Shown: positions 42,844 through 51,148 of the stretch, piece by piece
Layout of the letters: each line of letters starts with the position of its first letter
Numbering within the stretch: position 1 is the first letter of the stretch
Assembly (NCBI GenBank): GCA_017938645.1
Contig: JAGBBE010000093.1
Location: 48,914 to 112,913 of the forward strand
Direction: 5' to 3'
From: Clostridia bacterium
Lineage (GTDB): Bacteria > Bacillota_A > Clostridia > Christensenellales > Aristaeellaceae
Length of the DNA stretch: 64,000 nucleotides
Notes under the pieces: model-generated
Database searches by the model: none
Seen by the model: the letters and a program-made list of their open reading frames with translations, nothing else
Told to the model about the DNA's origin: nothing
Translations under genes and position numbers: made by a program

Positions 42844-43908
42844 TTACTTGCTGTGCGAATTGAAATAACTGTACATCACCGTATGCGGGTCGCGCACAGT
42901 CATGTCGCGCCCGCCGTCCTCGGCCAGGCAGTACATGAACGTCTGGATGGCGGCGGCAAACTCGAGGCAGCAGAAATCGCCGCCTGCGGGCGTGAAGGAG
43001 AGATCCCTGCCGTCGATGGCGTCGAGGCCGAAGATGTATCCGTTGTCGTGCTCGTTTTTCATGTAGCGGGCCAGTGCCAGGGCTTTTTCGGCTCCTTTGG
43101 CGCGGTCGTTCAGGATGATGATGGCATCATTGCTGTTGTAGCCGTAATTGGGGCCGTGCATGCCTTCGTCCAGCTCGTAGCCAGCGCTGGGATACTGCGG
43201 AGCCTCCCACATCTTGACCGAGGCCTCCATAGCCACGCCGTACAGGGGACCTGCGCCGGTAAAGCCGATGAAGCGGGAACGCATGATTCTGCGGCGGCTG
43301 TGATCCATCCAGCTGAGGGTGCGGTCGATGACGTCGGGAATGTTGCGGATGGCGGAAATGAACTGACGATCCAGCATTTCCGCGTCCTCAGGCGAGAGCA
43401 CGCCTCTGGCCTGACCAACGGCCATGCCCAGCATCATCAGCGTGCACACGGTCGTGCTGTAGCCGATGGTGCGGATCGGGTATTCCTCCTCGCCGCAGCC
43501 CATGCAGATGAACGCAGCGGCCTTCTGCGCCGCAGGCGTATCGGGCTTTTCGGAGAGGACGGCGTTCATAAGCCCGCCGGCCCGGCAGACTTCAAGCGCC
43601 TCCAGAAGAGCCGAGGAGGTGCCCGTCTGAGAGATAAACACATGCAGCGCATGAGGATTGCGGTAGGTGCGGACATGCAGGAATTCGTTTGGCAGCATGA
43701 CACTCACGCGCATGCCGGCATACTTTTCCATCATGTACTGGGCGGTGGAGGCTGAGGTGAAGGACGTGCCGGAACCGATGAGGCAGATTTCCCCGATGTC
43801 CGACGCCGGATAACTCTCAAGCACCTGTCTCATGGTTTCCTCGCGGGAAAGGCGGATGACTTCCAGCAGCCGGGGAACGCGGCGGATACAATCAAGCATC
43901 GTGACCAT
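42844..43908 (-). CDS. SIS-domain sugar isomerase/deglycase-like protein
   Basis: A 354-residue protein with two SIS folds: CLIGSGTSFTSASTAQYM near residue 45 and FIGFTGAGPLYGVAMEASVKM near 215, plus YELDEGMHGPNYGY with the conserved glutamate. Relatives are the isomerase domain of GlmS, AgaS and FrlB fructoselysine-6-phosphate deglycase. AGGAGG precedes the ATG at 43908. The stop of the upstream kinase gene ends one base before. A phosphorylated amino sugar or sugar-amine adduct is the likely substrate. Confidence 0.85.
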   Translation of the reverse strand: MVTMLDCIRRVPRLLEVIRLSREETMRQVLESYPASDIGEICLIGSGTSFTSASTAQYMMEKYAGMRVSVMLPNEFLHVRTYRNPHALHVFISQTGTSSALLEALEVCRAGGLMNAVLSEKPDTPAAQKAAAFICMGCGEEEYPIRTIGYSTTVCTLMMLGMAVGQARGVLSPEDAEMLDRQFISAIRNIPDVIDRTLSWMDHSRRRIMRSRFIGFTGAGPLYGVAMEASVKMWEAPQYPSAGYELDEGMHGPNYGYNSNDAIIILNDRAKGAEKALALARYMKNEHDNGYIFGLDAIDGRDLSFTPAGGDFCCLEFAAAIQTFMYCLAEDGGRDMTVRDPHTVMYSYFNSHSK

Positions 43909-43909
43909 A

Positions 43910-44866
43910 TTATTTCTCCTCCTGCAATACAAACTGCGACAGATCATATTCCGGCTGATGGAAACGGATCGCCATCAGCACGGCGCCGGCGTCAGGCTCG
44001 TAGACGGGCGCTGCAAGCACGCCGCCGCGGGCTTCGATCCTTTCACGAAGCGGCGAGAGGATGCACTCGCCCGCCTTGAACAGCCCGCCGGAGTAGGAGA
44101 CTCTGAGTCCGTCCCACGGAAGATGGAGCTTTCGCACCACGGTTTCCACGCCCAGATACAACTCCTCCGCGCCCAGACGGTAGATGGCGTCCGCAGCCGG
44201 ATCGCCCGCAGCCCACGCCCTGCCCAGCAGATACTGAAGCTGTGCCAGACTCTTGCGGCTGCTGGCGACCTCGTGATTGAGCGCCATCACAAAGGCCTCG
44301 TCCTCGGTGATGTGGAAATGCTCGCGGAAAATCTCATAGAGCGCGGTTCGGGGCATGCGTCCGTCGGCCTGCTTGGTGTAGGCCTCCACCAGCTTCTGCC
44401 CGTGCCACGAGCAGGAACCCTCATCGCATCCCGCGCCCCAGCCGCCTGCGCGCGCCGTGCGTCCGTCGCCCGCAGCGCCGTAGACCACCGAGCCTGTGCC
44501 TGCAATGATGTTCACGCCCGGCTCCATCAGCAGCGATCCGGCCCAGCCCACGTAGGTGTCCAACGCGCAGACATATCTTCCCGGGATGAAGGCTTCGGCG
44601 CAGGCGTCGGAAACCTCCTGCGCAATCTCCTCGCCCTCGCCGTAGCCGCAAAGGCCCAGGCCTAGCGCTGCGATGTCTTTTTTGTCAATCTGCGCCTTGC
44701 GGCAGATTGCAGCGATGCCGTTTTCAAGCATTCGTTTGACCCCGGCCTTGCGTCCGCTCAGCGCCGTGCAGCCCGGTTCACGATGGCGCGCCATCACGCG
44801 GCCGCTTTCATCCGTCAAAAGAAACGCCGCCTTGGTGCCGCCGGAGTCTATGCCCAGATACAGCAT
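43910..44866 (-). CDS. BadF/BadG-family sugar kinase (N-acetylglucosamine kinase-like)
   Basis: A 318-residue ASKHA-fold ATPase. Phosphate-1 motif GIDSGGTKAAFLL is at residues 5-17, ALDTYVGWAG is the phosphate-2 region, and VNIIAGTGSVVYG the adenosine-type loop. Close in form to eukaryotic-type GlcNAc kinases that bacteria use for glucosamine or MurNAc derivatives. Tight coupling to the SIS gene indicates phosphorylation followed by isomerisation or deglycation of the same sugar. Confidence 0.83.
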   Translation of the reverse strand: MLYLGIDSGGTKAAFLLTDESGRVMARHREPGCTALSGRKAGVKRMLENGIAAICRKAQIDKKDIAALGLGLCGYGEGEEIAQEVSDACAEAFIPGRYVCALDTYVGWAGSLLMEPGVNIIAGTGSVVYGAAGDGRTARAGGWGAGCDEGSCSWHGQKLVEAYTKQADGRMPRTALYEIFREHFHITEDEAFVMALNHEVASSRKSLAQLQYLLGRAWAAGDPAADAIYRLGAEELYLGVETVVRKLHLPWDGLRVSYSGGLFKAGECILSPLRERIEARGGVLAAPVYEPDAGAVLMAIRFHQPEYDLSQFVLQEEK

Positions 44867-44869
44867 GGT

Positions 44870-46348
44870 TTACGCCTCCGTTTCGTTGTCTTGTTCCAGA
44901 CAGGCGCTCAGCCAGCCTTCGTACTCATCCAGAAAATCCTCCGCGCTCTTTACCATGCGCACGCCTGCCGCATTGCCGCGGAAGCCGAAGGTGACGGCCA
45001 GCTGGCCGAAATACCGGTCGATGATATGCACATGCAGCCTCAGTTTGTTGCCATCGATCCATCCTGCCGAGGATGCGCAGCGGTAGCGGAAATCCGTGAT
45101 CTCATGCACATTGCCGCGCTGGTCGGAATACCCAAGCTGCGGAAACAGCCCGAACACGTTTTTGCCAAAGCCAAAGGGCAGCTGTTTTTCGCCCTGGGCG
45201 TTGACGTAGGTAAAGACGCCCTCATCCTCCCTTGGAAAATCCAGCCTGAAGCGCGTAATCTGCATCCGGTTGTCCTTGCAGACAAACCATTTGCCCGCGA
45301 TGCGCGCAGCCGTTTCGCAATCCGCTTCGCCCTGCACGCAGGGAAGCTTTCGTTCCGGCAGACGCAGGGGCTCCTCCTGCGCAAGCGGCTCGTCCTGAAG
45401 GCGCGACACGATGCACTCAAACAGCGCGTCAAAAATCACCGGGCTCTTTTCAGCCGAAGCCAGCTGATTATCGCCCGTGCAGACAAAAATCAGGTCCTTT
45501 TGAGGCAGGCAGACGGCAAACTGTCCGCCCATGCCGTTGAAGCTGAAGCCGTCCTGCGCCGTCATCCAGAACTGATAGCCATAGCCGAAGCGGTTATAAT
45601 GCACGCCGTTTTCCAGATTGTTATCCGTCTGCCGGCTCGTTGCCGCCTCCACATACGCTCTGCTCACCAGCTGACGGCCTTCCCACATGCCCTTTTGCAT
45701 CACAAAGCGGGCAAAGCGCATCAGATCGCGCGGCGTGCACAGAAGCGCCGAGTCGCCCCACGGCGTTCCATCCGGCGTTTCGAGGATTTCAGCGTTTTCG
45801 AAGCCGCCGATTTCATCAAGCACCTTCCTGCGCAGATACTCCAGCAGACCCATGCCGCTGAGCCTTTCCACCAGCACGCCCAGCACATAGGAACCCGTGC
45901 TGTCATAATGAAACAGCGTGCCGGAGGGCCGGTCGGGCTTCTGGGCAAAGTACCACGCCGTGCGGTCGGTCACGCCGGGCTGGAACCACTTGCCTCCGGC
46001 AAAGCAGGTGCACATCATCAGCATATCGCGGATGGTCTGCTCCTTTAGCTCCTGCGGCACCACCTCGGGCAGCTTATCCGGGAAATAACGGATGATCGGA
46101 TCGTCCAGATTCAGCTTACCCTCATCCACCAGGCAGCCGATGGCGATGGACACGAAACTCTTGGTCACCGAATACATGCGATGCGGCGTATCTGCATCAA
46201 AAGGTTCCCAATAGCGTTCAAAAAAGCACTTTCCATGCCGTGCCAAAAGCACCGAATGCATATTCAATCCGTTATCCTGAAGCCGCTTTACAAACGCCAG
46301 CAGATCGCTCTGACGCAGCCCGGCTTCCCATGCGGGAATGGTATTCAT
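44870..46348 (-). CDS. Serine hydrolase of the beta-lactamase class C family
   Basis: A 492-residue cytoplasmic protein with no signal peptide. The SxxK motif is YSVTK (S60, K63) and YDSTGSY stands where the YxN motif occurs. A C-terminal region of about 150 residues is an extra strand-rich domain. Related proteins are esterases, peptidases or transacylases. It is cotranscribed with a BadF-type kinase and a SIS protein. Hydrolysis of an ester or amide on an imported amino sugar would fit. AGAGGTG precedes the ATG. Confidence 0.8.
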   Translation of the reverse strand: MNTIPAWEAGLRQSDLLAFVKRLQDNGLNMHSVLLARHGKCFFERYWEPFDADTPHRMYSVTKSFVSIAIGCLVDEGKLNLDDPIIRYFPDKLPEVVPQELKEQTIRDMLMMCTCFAGGKWFQPGVTDRTAWYFAQKPDRPSGTLFHYDSTGSYVLGVLVERLSGMGLLEYLRRKVLDEIGGFENAEILETPDGTPWGDSALLCTPRDLMRFARFVMQKGMWEGRQLVSRAYVEAATSRQTDNNLENGVHYNRFGYGYQFWMTAQDGFSFNGMGGQFAVCLPQKDLIFVCTGDNQLASAEKSPVIFDALFECIVSRLQDEPLAQEEPLRLPERKLPCVQGEADCETAARIAGKWFVCKDNRMQITRFRLDFPREDEGVFTYVNAQGEKQLPFGFGKNVFGLFPQLGYSDQRGNVHEITDFRYRCASSAGWIDGNKLRLHVHIIDRYFGQLAVTFGFRGNAAGVRMVKSAEDFLDEYEGWLSACLEQDNETEA

Positions 46349-46420
46349 CGTATCACCTCTGATAGGTAGAATTCTGCATCAGCGGGCGGATGACCTTGCT
46401 TGACGGCTGGAATTTTTACC

Positions 46421-46466
46421 AAAAAAGAGCCTGCTGCCCGTTTTGCACAGACAGCAAGCCCTTTTT
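46421..46466 (-). terminator. Terminator after the ABC ATPase gene
   Basis: On the minus strand GGGCTTGCTGTC pairs with GGCAGCAGGCTC through several G-U pairs, followed by TTTTTT. Some readthrough into the serine hydrolase gene is possible. Confidence 0.65.
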
Positions 46467-46482
46467 CACTTTTATTGTCCCA

Positions 46483-47562
46483 TCACAGCATATGCACGCA
46501 TCCCTCGCGGAAGCTCAGATACGCCGTATCGCCCACCTGATAGACCTTGCGGCCCACGGGGCAGTAGTCGGCCAGCTTGACCAGCGTGTCGCCCACCATG
46601 ACATGATAGTTCTGGTAAGCGCCCATGAAGCAGCTGAGCACGACCTTGCAGGGCAGCGCGCCCTCGTCTGCGAGGATGCCGGCCTCGGGGCGAAGGACGA
46701 CCTTGCAGGTCTGGCCCACGGTGAATCCGGCAGGATTGGCCACAGACACGTTGTGGCCGGCGATGCTGAGGGTGCAATTGTCGCCTTCCACAGAAGCAAC
46801 AGATCCCTCGAGGAAGTTGACCTCGCCGATGAAGTCCGCCACGAACTCGCTGTTGGGGTGGTGGTAGATTTCCTCCGGCGTGCCCATCTGGGCGATGACG
46901 CCCTTGTTCATGATGATGATCTGGTCGGAAATGGCCATGGCCTCGGCCTGATCGTGGGTGACGTACACCGCCGTGATGCCCAGCGTCTGCTGAATGCGGC
47001 GGATTTCGGTGCGCATGCTGACGCGCAGCTTGGCGTCGAGGTTGCTTAGCGGCTCGTCAAACAGAAGCACGCTCGGCTCCACCACCATGGCGCGCGCAAG
47101 CGCCACGCGCTGCTGCTGACCGCCGGAAAGCTGGTTGGTCATGCGGGTTTCCATGCCGCTGAGCTCAACCAGATCAAGGATTTTTTCGATGCGCTCGTCC
47201 ATTTCCTTGCGGGGCACCTTGCGCAGCTTCAAGCCGTAGGCGATGTTGTCGTATACGTTGTAGTGCGGGAACAGCGCGTAGCTCTGGAACACCATGGCGG
47301 TGTCGCGCTTGTTGGGCGTGAGCGCGTTGATGGCCTCGTCGCCCAGGTAGATTTCGCCCTCGTCGGGGCTTTCAAAGCCGGCGATCATACGCAGCGTGGT
47401 GGTCTTGCCGCAGCCGGAGGGACCCAGCAGCGTCACAAAGCTGCCCGGCTTGATCTCCAGAGATACGTCGTTGACGGCGTAAAACTGCTTGCCGGTCTTG
47501 GGATCGTTGTAGATCTTGGAGATGTGCTCCAGGCGTACGCCTTTCTTTTCCTTGCCAGCCAT
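46483..47562 (-). CDS. ABC transporter ATP-binding protein (PotA/FbpC/AfuC type)
   Basis: A 359-residue ATPase. Walker A GPSGCGKT is at 47-54, Q-loop VFQSYALFPH, signature LSGGQ at 145-149, Walker B VLLFDEP at 165-171 and H-loop VYVTHDQ. A C-terminal TOBE-like domain follows. ATG at 47562 is preferred (GGAG ten bases upstream) over the GTG three codons earlier, which lies one base from that site. It completes a three-gene importer with the fused permease and SBP upstream; iron(III), polyamines, 2-aminoethylphosphonate or hexose phosphates are the known ligands of this class. Confidence 0.92.
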   Translation of the reverse strand: MAGKEKKGVRLEHISKIYNDPKTGKQFYAVNDVSLEIKPGSFVTLLGPSGCGKTTTLRMIAGFESPDEGEIYLGDEAINALTPNKRDTAMVFQSYALFPHYNVYDNIAYGLKLRKVPRKEMDERIEKILDLVELSGMETRMTNQLSGGQQQRVALARAMVVEPSVLLFDEPLSNLDAKLRVSMRTEIRRIQQTLGITAVYVTHDQAEAMAISDQIIIMNKGVIAQMGTPEEIYHHPNSEFVADFIGEVNFLEGSVASVEGDNCTLSIAGHNVSVANPAGFTVGQTCKVVLRPEAGILADEGALPCKVVLSCFMGAYQNYHVMVGDTLVKLADYCPVGRKVYQVGDTAYLSFREGCVHML

Positions 47563-47563
47563 C

Positions 47564-49507
47564 TCACTCACTCTCCTTCACTCGCATTTTTCGGCTGGTT
47601 CCGAAGTACTTGATGCACAGGTTCATCAGCACGATGGCTGCATACACGATGGCAATCAGAATGGTTGCGTAGGCGCAGGCCACGCCGTAAGCGCCCTTTT
47701 CAGCAAACTCGTTGATGCGGCAGGTGATGAGCAGATAGCGCGGCGTGACCAGCAGGATGATGGCGCTGATGGCGGTGATGGAGCGCACGAAGGTGGTGAC
47801 CAGACCGCTTAAGAACGAATCCTTGATCAGAGGCAGCGTAACGGAGACAAACACCTTGGCGCTGCCTGCGCCCAGATCGTACGCGGATTCCTCGATGGAC
47901 TTGTCAATCTGCCGAAGCGCCGATATGCCGCTTCGCGTGCCAACCGGCAGCGAGCGCACCACAAACACAATGACCAGTATGATGCCCGTGCCGTACACAC
48001 CCTGCAGGAAGCCCGTGCGGAACACGCCGCCGGCAAAGCCGCGAATGAAGCCCACGCCCAGAACCGTGCCGGGCACGGCCATGGCCAGCATCGACACGAA
48101 CTCGATGAAGCCCTTTCCGCGGAACTTCTTCTTGACCACCAGATAGGAGATGATCATCGAAAGCAGCGCCGTGATGGGAGAAGCGATGAGCGAGAGGACA
48201 AACGAGTCGGTAAAGGCCTTGAACCCGTCGTCGCGGAAGAGCTGTTCAAACCACTTCAGGCTCAGGCTGTAGTCGCGGCCCCAGAGCTTGAACAGAGCGC
48301 CGAAGGGGATGGCGATGTACATCATGATGACGAAGGCGGAAATCAGCGAGCAGATGGCCGTAAGCGGCACGCGCACGCTGCGGTCCTCGATGAGGGCGCG
48401 GGCGCGGCTGGCCTTGCCGGTGAGGGTGGCCGCCGTCTTGGCCTCGAGATAGTACTTCTGCACCAGGAACAACACCAGCGTGATGCACAGAAGCACCACA
48501 GCCATGGCCGCTGCGCCGGTGGTATCGTAGCTGCCGCCGGTGATGCGCAGATAGATCGTGGTTGCCAGCGTGTCGTAGCTGCCGCCGATCATCATGGGGT
48601 TGGCGAAGTCGGCCACGGATTCGATGAAGGTGACCAGAAACGCATTGCCAAGGCCGGGCAGCATCAGCGGCAGGGTCACGGTGGTAAATACCTTCCAGCG
48701 GCTGGCGCCCATGTTTCGGGCCGCCTCCTCCATGGAGGGATCGATGTTTTTAAGCAGGCCCTTGAGCATCATGTAGCACACGGGGAAGAAGGTGAGGATC
48801 TGCACGATGGCAATGCCGCTCAGGCCGTAGACGTCGCTGTCATAGATGCCAAGCAGCTTGCGCGTGATCAGTCCGCCGCGGCCGAAGAGCAGAATCATCG
48901 ACAGCGACAGCACAAACGGCGGCGATACCACCGGAAGCGTCGACACGACGTCGAACATCTTTTTGACCACGCGGGAACGGACGCTGACATAGCAGTCCAC
49001 ATACGCAAAGAGAAGACCCACAATTACCGCGCCGAAGCTGGTGATAAAGCCCAGCCTCAGGGTATTGAAAAAGGCGGTGTTGAAGGTATAATCGCTGAAG
49101 ATGCGCGGGAAGGCGTCGGCGGTCCAGTAATCCAGCTTGACCTTGACGTAGGTCTTTGCCGGATCGATCTCGTCGCCCTCCTTGAGCAGGCGGCCGTTTT
49201 TGGCATACAGGAACCCGAAGCTCTCATCGAGCTGATCCAGCCCGATCACGGCCTCGGCATTTTTGTTGCCCTGCACGAGGATGGCTCCCCCATCCTGCTC
49301 ATAGGGCGCAGGCGACTGACCCGCCAGCACGCTTTCCAGCGAAACCATCTGCGTTTCCACCACATGGACGCTGTCCATGAGCAGCATTGCCAGCGGATAG
49401 AGGATAAACAGCGCAAGCAGCACCACAAGCAGCACGATGGTTGTGACCATCACCGGGTCGCCAAAGAACTTTTTGCGTTCCAGCGCCGCGCTCTGACGTG
49501 TTTTCAT
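47564..49507 (-). CDS. Double-domain ABC permease (FbpB/AfuB/ThiP type)
   Basis: A 647-residue membrane protein formed of two fused permease units. EAA loops read SMEEAARNMGASRWKVF and SIEESAYDLGAGSAKVF. An N-terminal helix is followed by a soluble segment of about 100 residues before the first unit, an insertion not always present. Start chosen at 49507 by distance from AAAGGG; the ATG two codons earlier (49513) is possible. Ends one base before the ATPase start. Confidence 0.9.
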   Translation of the reverse strand: MKTRQSAALERKKFFGDPVMVTTIVLLVVLLALFILYPLAMLLMDSVHVVETQMVSLESVLAGQSPAPYEQDGGAILVQGNKNAEAVIGLDQLDESFGFLYAKNGRLLKEGDEIDPAKTYVKVKLDYWTADAFPRIFSDYTFNTAFFNTLRLGFITSFGAVIVGLLFAYVDCYVSVRSRVVKKMFDVVSTLPVVSPPFVLSLSMILLFGRGGLITRKLLGIYDSDVYGLSGIAIVQILTFFPVCYMMLKGLLKNIDPSMEEAARNMGASRWKVFTTVTLPLMLPGLGNAFLVTFIESVADFANPMMIGGSYDTLATTIYLRITGGSYDTTGAAAMAVVLLCITLVLFLVQKYYLEAKTAATLTGKASRARALIEDRSVRVPLTAICSLISAFVIMMYIAIPFGALFKLWGRDYSLSLKWFEQLFRDDGFKAFTDSFVLSLIASPITALLSMIISYLVVKKKFRGKGFIEFVSMLAMAVPGTVLGVGFIRGFAGGVFRTGFLQGVYGTGIILVIVFVVRSLPVGTRSGISALRQIDKSIEESAYDLGAGSAKVFVSVTLPLIKDSFLSGLVTTFVRSITAISAIILLVTPRYLLITCRINEFAEKGAYGVACAYATILIAIVYAAIVLMNLCIKYFGTSRKMRVKESE

Positions 49508-49535
49508 GGGCATTCACCCTTTCCAAAAAAGGTAA

Positions 49536-49559
49536 GGGGATGGGATTTCTCCCATCCCC
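49536..49559 (-). other. Stem-loop after SBP gene 49609-50682
   Basis: GGGGATGGGA (49536-49545) pairs perfectly with TCCCATCCCC (49550-49559). Lies between SBP and permease genes, as in the other importer operons. Confidence 0.6.
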
Positions 49560-49608
49560 CTGTAAGGTTGCTTTGATTGCCGGTGAATCAATTCACCGCA
49601 GTGCCGGA

Positions 49609-50682
49609 TTACTCGGTCTTGAAGCGGCCGTCGGCGGCAGCGCCCAGCGCCTCGAAGAAGTCCTGCACATACTGGGTGGTGTTGTTCTTGGCGTCTTCGA
49701 AGTCATAGTCGATCACGTTGTTGGGATCCAGACCGAAGGGCTCCACAGCAGCGGGCTGCTTGGCGGAGTTGATGACCAGGAACTGATAGCTCTCGGCGTC
49801 GTCAGCCAGCTCCACACACTCGGGAGACAGGGCGTATTCCACCCACAGCTTGGCGGCATTGGGATGAGCGCAGCCTTCGAAGATAGCGGTGGCGCCGATT
49901 TCGAAGCTGGTGCCTTCCTCGGGAATCACCAGAGCGATATTGTCGTAGCCGGAGAGGATCTGAGCAATGCCGTCATGCAGGAAGCCCACGCCGATGACGC
50001 ACTCGCCGATGCCGACCTTCTTGGAGGGGCCGGAGCCGGACTTGGTGTACTGCTGAACGTTCTTGTCCAGCTCGACGAAGTACTTCATAGCCTCATCGTG
50101 GCCCTTGAGCTGAACCATGGTGTTGATGATCAGCTTGGCGGTGCCGGCGGTGTTGGGGTTGGACAGCCAGACCAGGTCCTTGTATTCGGGCTTGAGCAGA
50201 TCGTCCCAGCCCTTGGGAGCTTCCACACCCAGGCGCTCGAGCTCTTCGGTGTTGACCATGAAGCCCAGAATGCCCTTGTAGATGCCGTACCAGTAGCCAT
50301 CGGCGTCGCGGTACATGGGGCCGGCCAGATCGGCGGCGTTGGCAGCTTCATAAGCAGTCAGCAGGCCGGCCTTGGCGGTCTCGTTGTAGGGGTCGGTGGT
50401 GCCGCCAAACCAGACGTCGGCAGAAGGATTGCCGGCTTCTTCGGTGATCTTGGCCTGCACTTCGCCGGTGGAGAGGCGCTGATAGTAGGTCTTGATGCCG
50501 TACAGCTCTTCAAAATGACGGGCAGCGGCAGCCAGATAGGGTTCTTCGCAGGAGCCGTACACGACCAGCTCGCCCTCTTCCTGAGCGGCAGCGATGAGAG
50601 CAGGATCGATTTCCGCAGATGCGATGCTCATGCAGCCCAGCAGCATGGCGATGGCAAGAAGCAGAGAGAACAGTTTTTTCAT
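49609..50682 (-). CDS. Solute-binding protein (FutA/AfuA/PhnS-like class)
   Basis: A 357-residue periplasmic-type binding protein. The signal peptide MKKLFSLLLAIAMLLGC includes LLGC, a possible lipobox with Cys17, but also SASA|E. The mature start ALIAAAQEEGELVVYGSCEE is typical of iron or sugar-phosphate binders. The usual paired tyrosines of ferric binders are not evident near the C-terminus. With a SIS protein and kinase downstream, a sugar-phosphate or aminophosphonate ligand is more likely than iron. AAGGAG precedes the ATG. Confidence 0.87.
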   Translation of the reverse strand: MKKLFSLLLAIAMLLGCMSIASAEIDPALIAAAQEEGELVVYGSCEEPYLAAAARHFEELYGIKTYYQRLSTGEVQAKITEEAGNPSADVWFGGTTDPYNETAKAGLLTAYEAANAADLAGPMYRDADGYWYGIYKGILGFMVNTEELERLGVEAPKGWDDLLKPEYKDLVWLSNPNTAGTAKLIINTMVQLKGHDEAMKYFVELDKNVQQYTKSGSGPSKKVGIGECVIGVGFLHDGIAQILSGYDNIALVIPEEGTSFEIGATAIFEGCAHPNAAKLWVEYALSPECVELADDAESYQFLVINSAKQPAAVEPFGLDPNNVIDYDFEDAKNNTTQYVQDFFEALGAAADGRFKTE

Positions 50683-50732
50683 GGTCTTCTTCTCCTTTTT
50701 TATTTTTGACGTCTCGCGTCATGGTTGTCCTT

Positions 50733-50762
50733 ATTATACTGCCAGAAAGAGGCATATGTCAA
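50733..50762 (-). promoter_or_regulatory. Promoter of the 50682-46483 ABC operon
   Basis: TTGACA (50757-50762), an 18-base spacer and TATAAT (50733-50738) on the minus strand. Confidence 0.75.
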
Positions 50763-50798
50763 TTGGTGAAACAAATCAAACGGGAGGTGATTCTCCTT

Positions 50799-50827
50799 TT
50801 GACTTTCCCCCCGTTCAATGGTATCAT
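50799..50827 (+). promoter_or_regulatory. Promoter of the EutS-like pseudogene
   Basis: TTGACT (50799-50804), a 17-base spacer and TATCAT (50822-50827), 35 bases before the start codon. Confidence 0.6.
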
Positions 50828-50862
50828 AAATGCACATCAATCAAACAAATGAGGGAATCTCC

Positions 50863-51079
50863 ATGAATGATCATCGCGACCAGATCCGTATTGTACAGGA
50901 AACCGTTTCCGGCAAGGAGATTACCTTTGCCCACGTCATCGGCGGCCCGTCCCCGATCATCTACCAGAAGCTGGGCCTGAATCCGTCCGCTCATCGGCAT
51001 CATCACCAAGATCCAGTCGCTGGAGGAGGCCCGCGCCAGGCAGGCCCTGGGGCTGATGGAATGGGATGTTACTAAGTAA
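50863..51079 (+). pseudogene. eutS: EutS/PduU-like microcompartment shell protein remnant
   Basis: The ATG at 50863 follows GAGGG at seven bases. The product begins MNDHRDQIRIVQETVSGKEI, then TFAHVIGGPSPIIYQKLGL, the typical N-terminus of EutS/PduU BMC shell proteins (about 111-116 residues). Near 50990 the frame shifts by one base. The following frame reads IGIITKIQSLEEARARQALG to DVTK and stop at 51079, matching the family's IGI strand and the usual C-terminal helix ending in xVTx. About 45 central residues are missing. So both a frameshift and an internal deletion are present, though promoter and ribosome site survive. No other microcompartment gene is in the window. Confidence 0.75.
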
Positions 51080-51098
51080 AATCAAAAAGGCACAGCGC

Positions 51099-51133
51099 AA
51101 AGCCGCAGGACGCAACATCCGTCCTGCGGCTTT
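51099..51133. terminator. Bidirectional terminator between the EutS remnant and capA-like gene
   Basis: AAAGCCGCAGGACG pairs with CGTCCTGCGGCTTT in a 14-bp stem, serving the plus-strand pseudogene and the minus-strand gene at 51149. Confidence 0.75.
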
Positions 51134-51148
51134 AACGTTGATTTCTCC

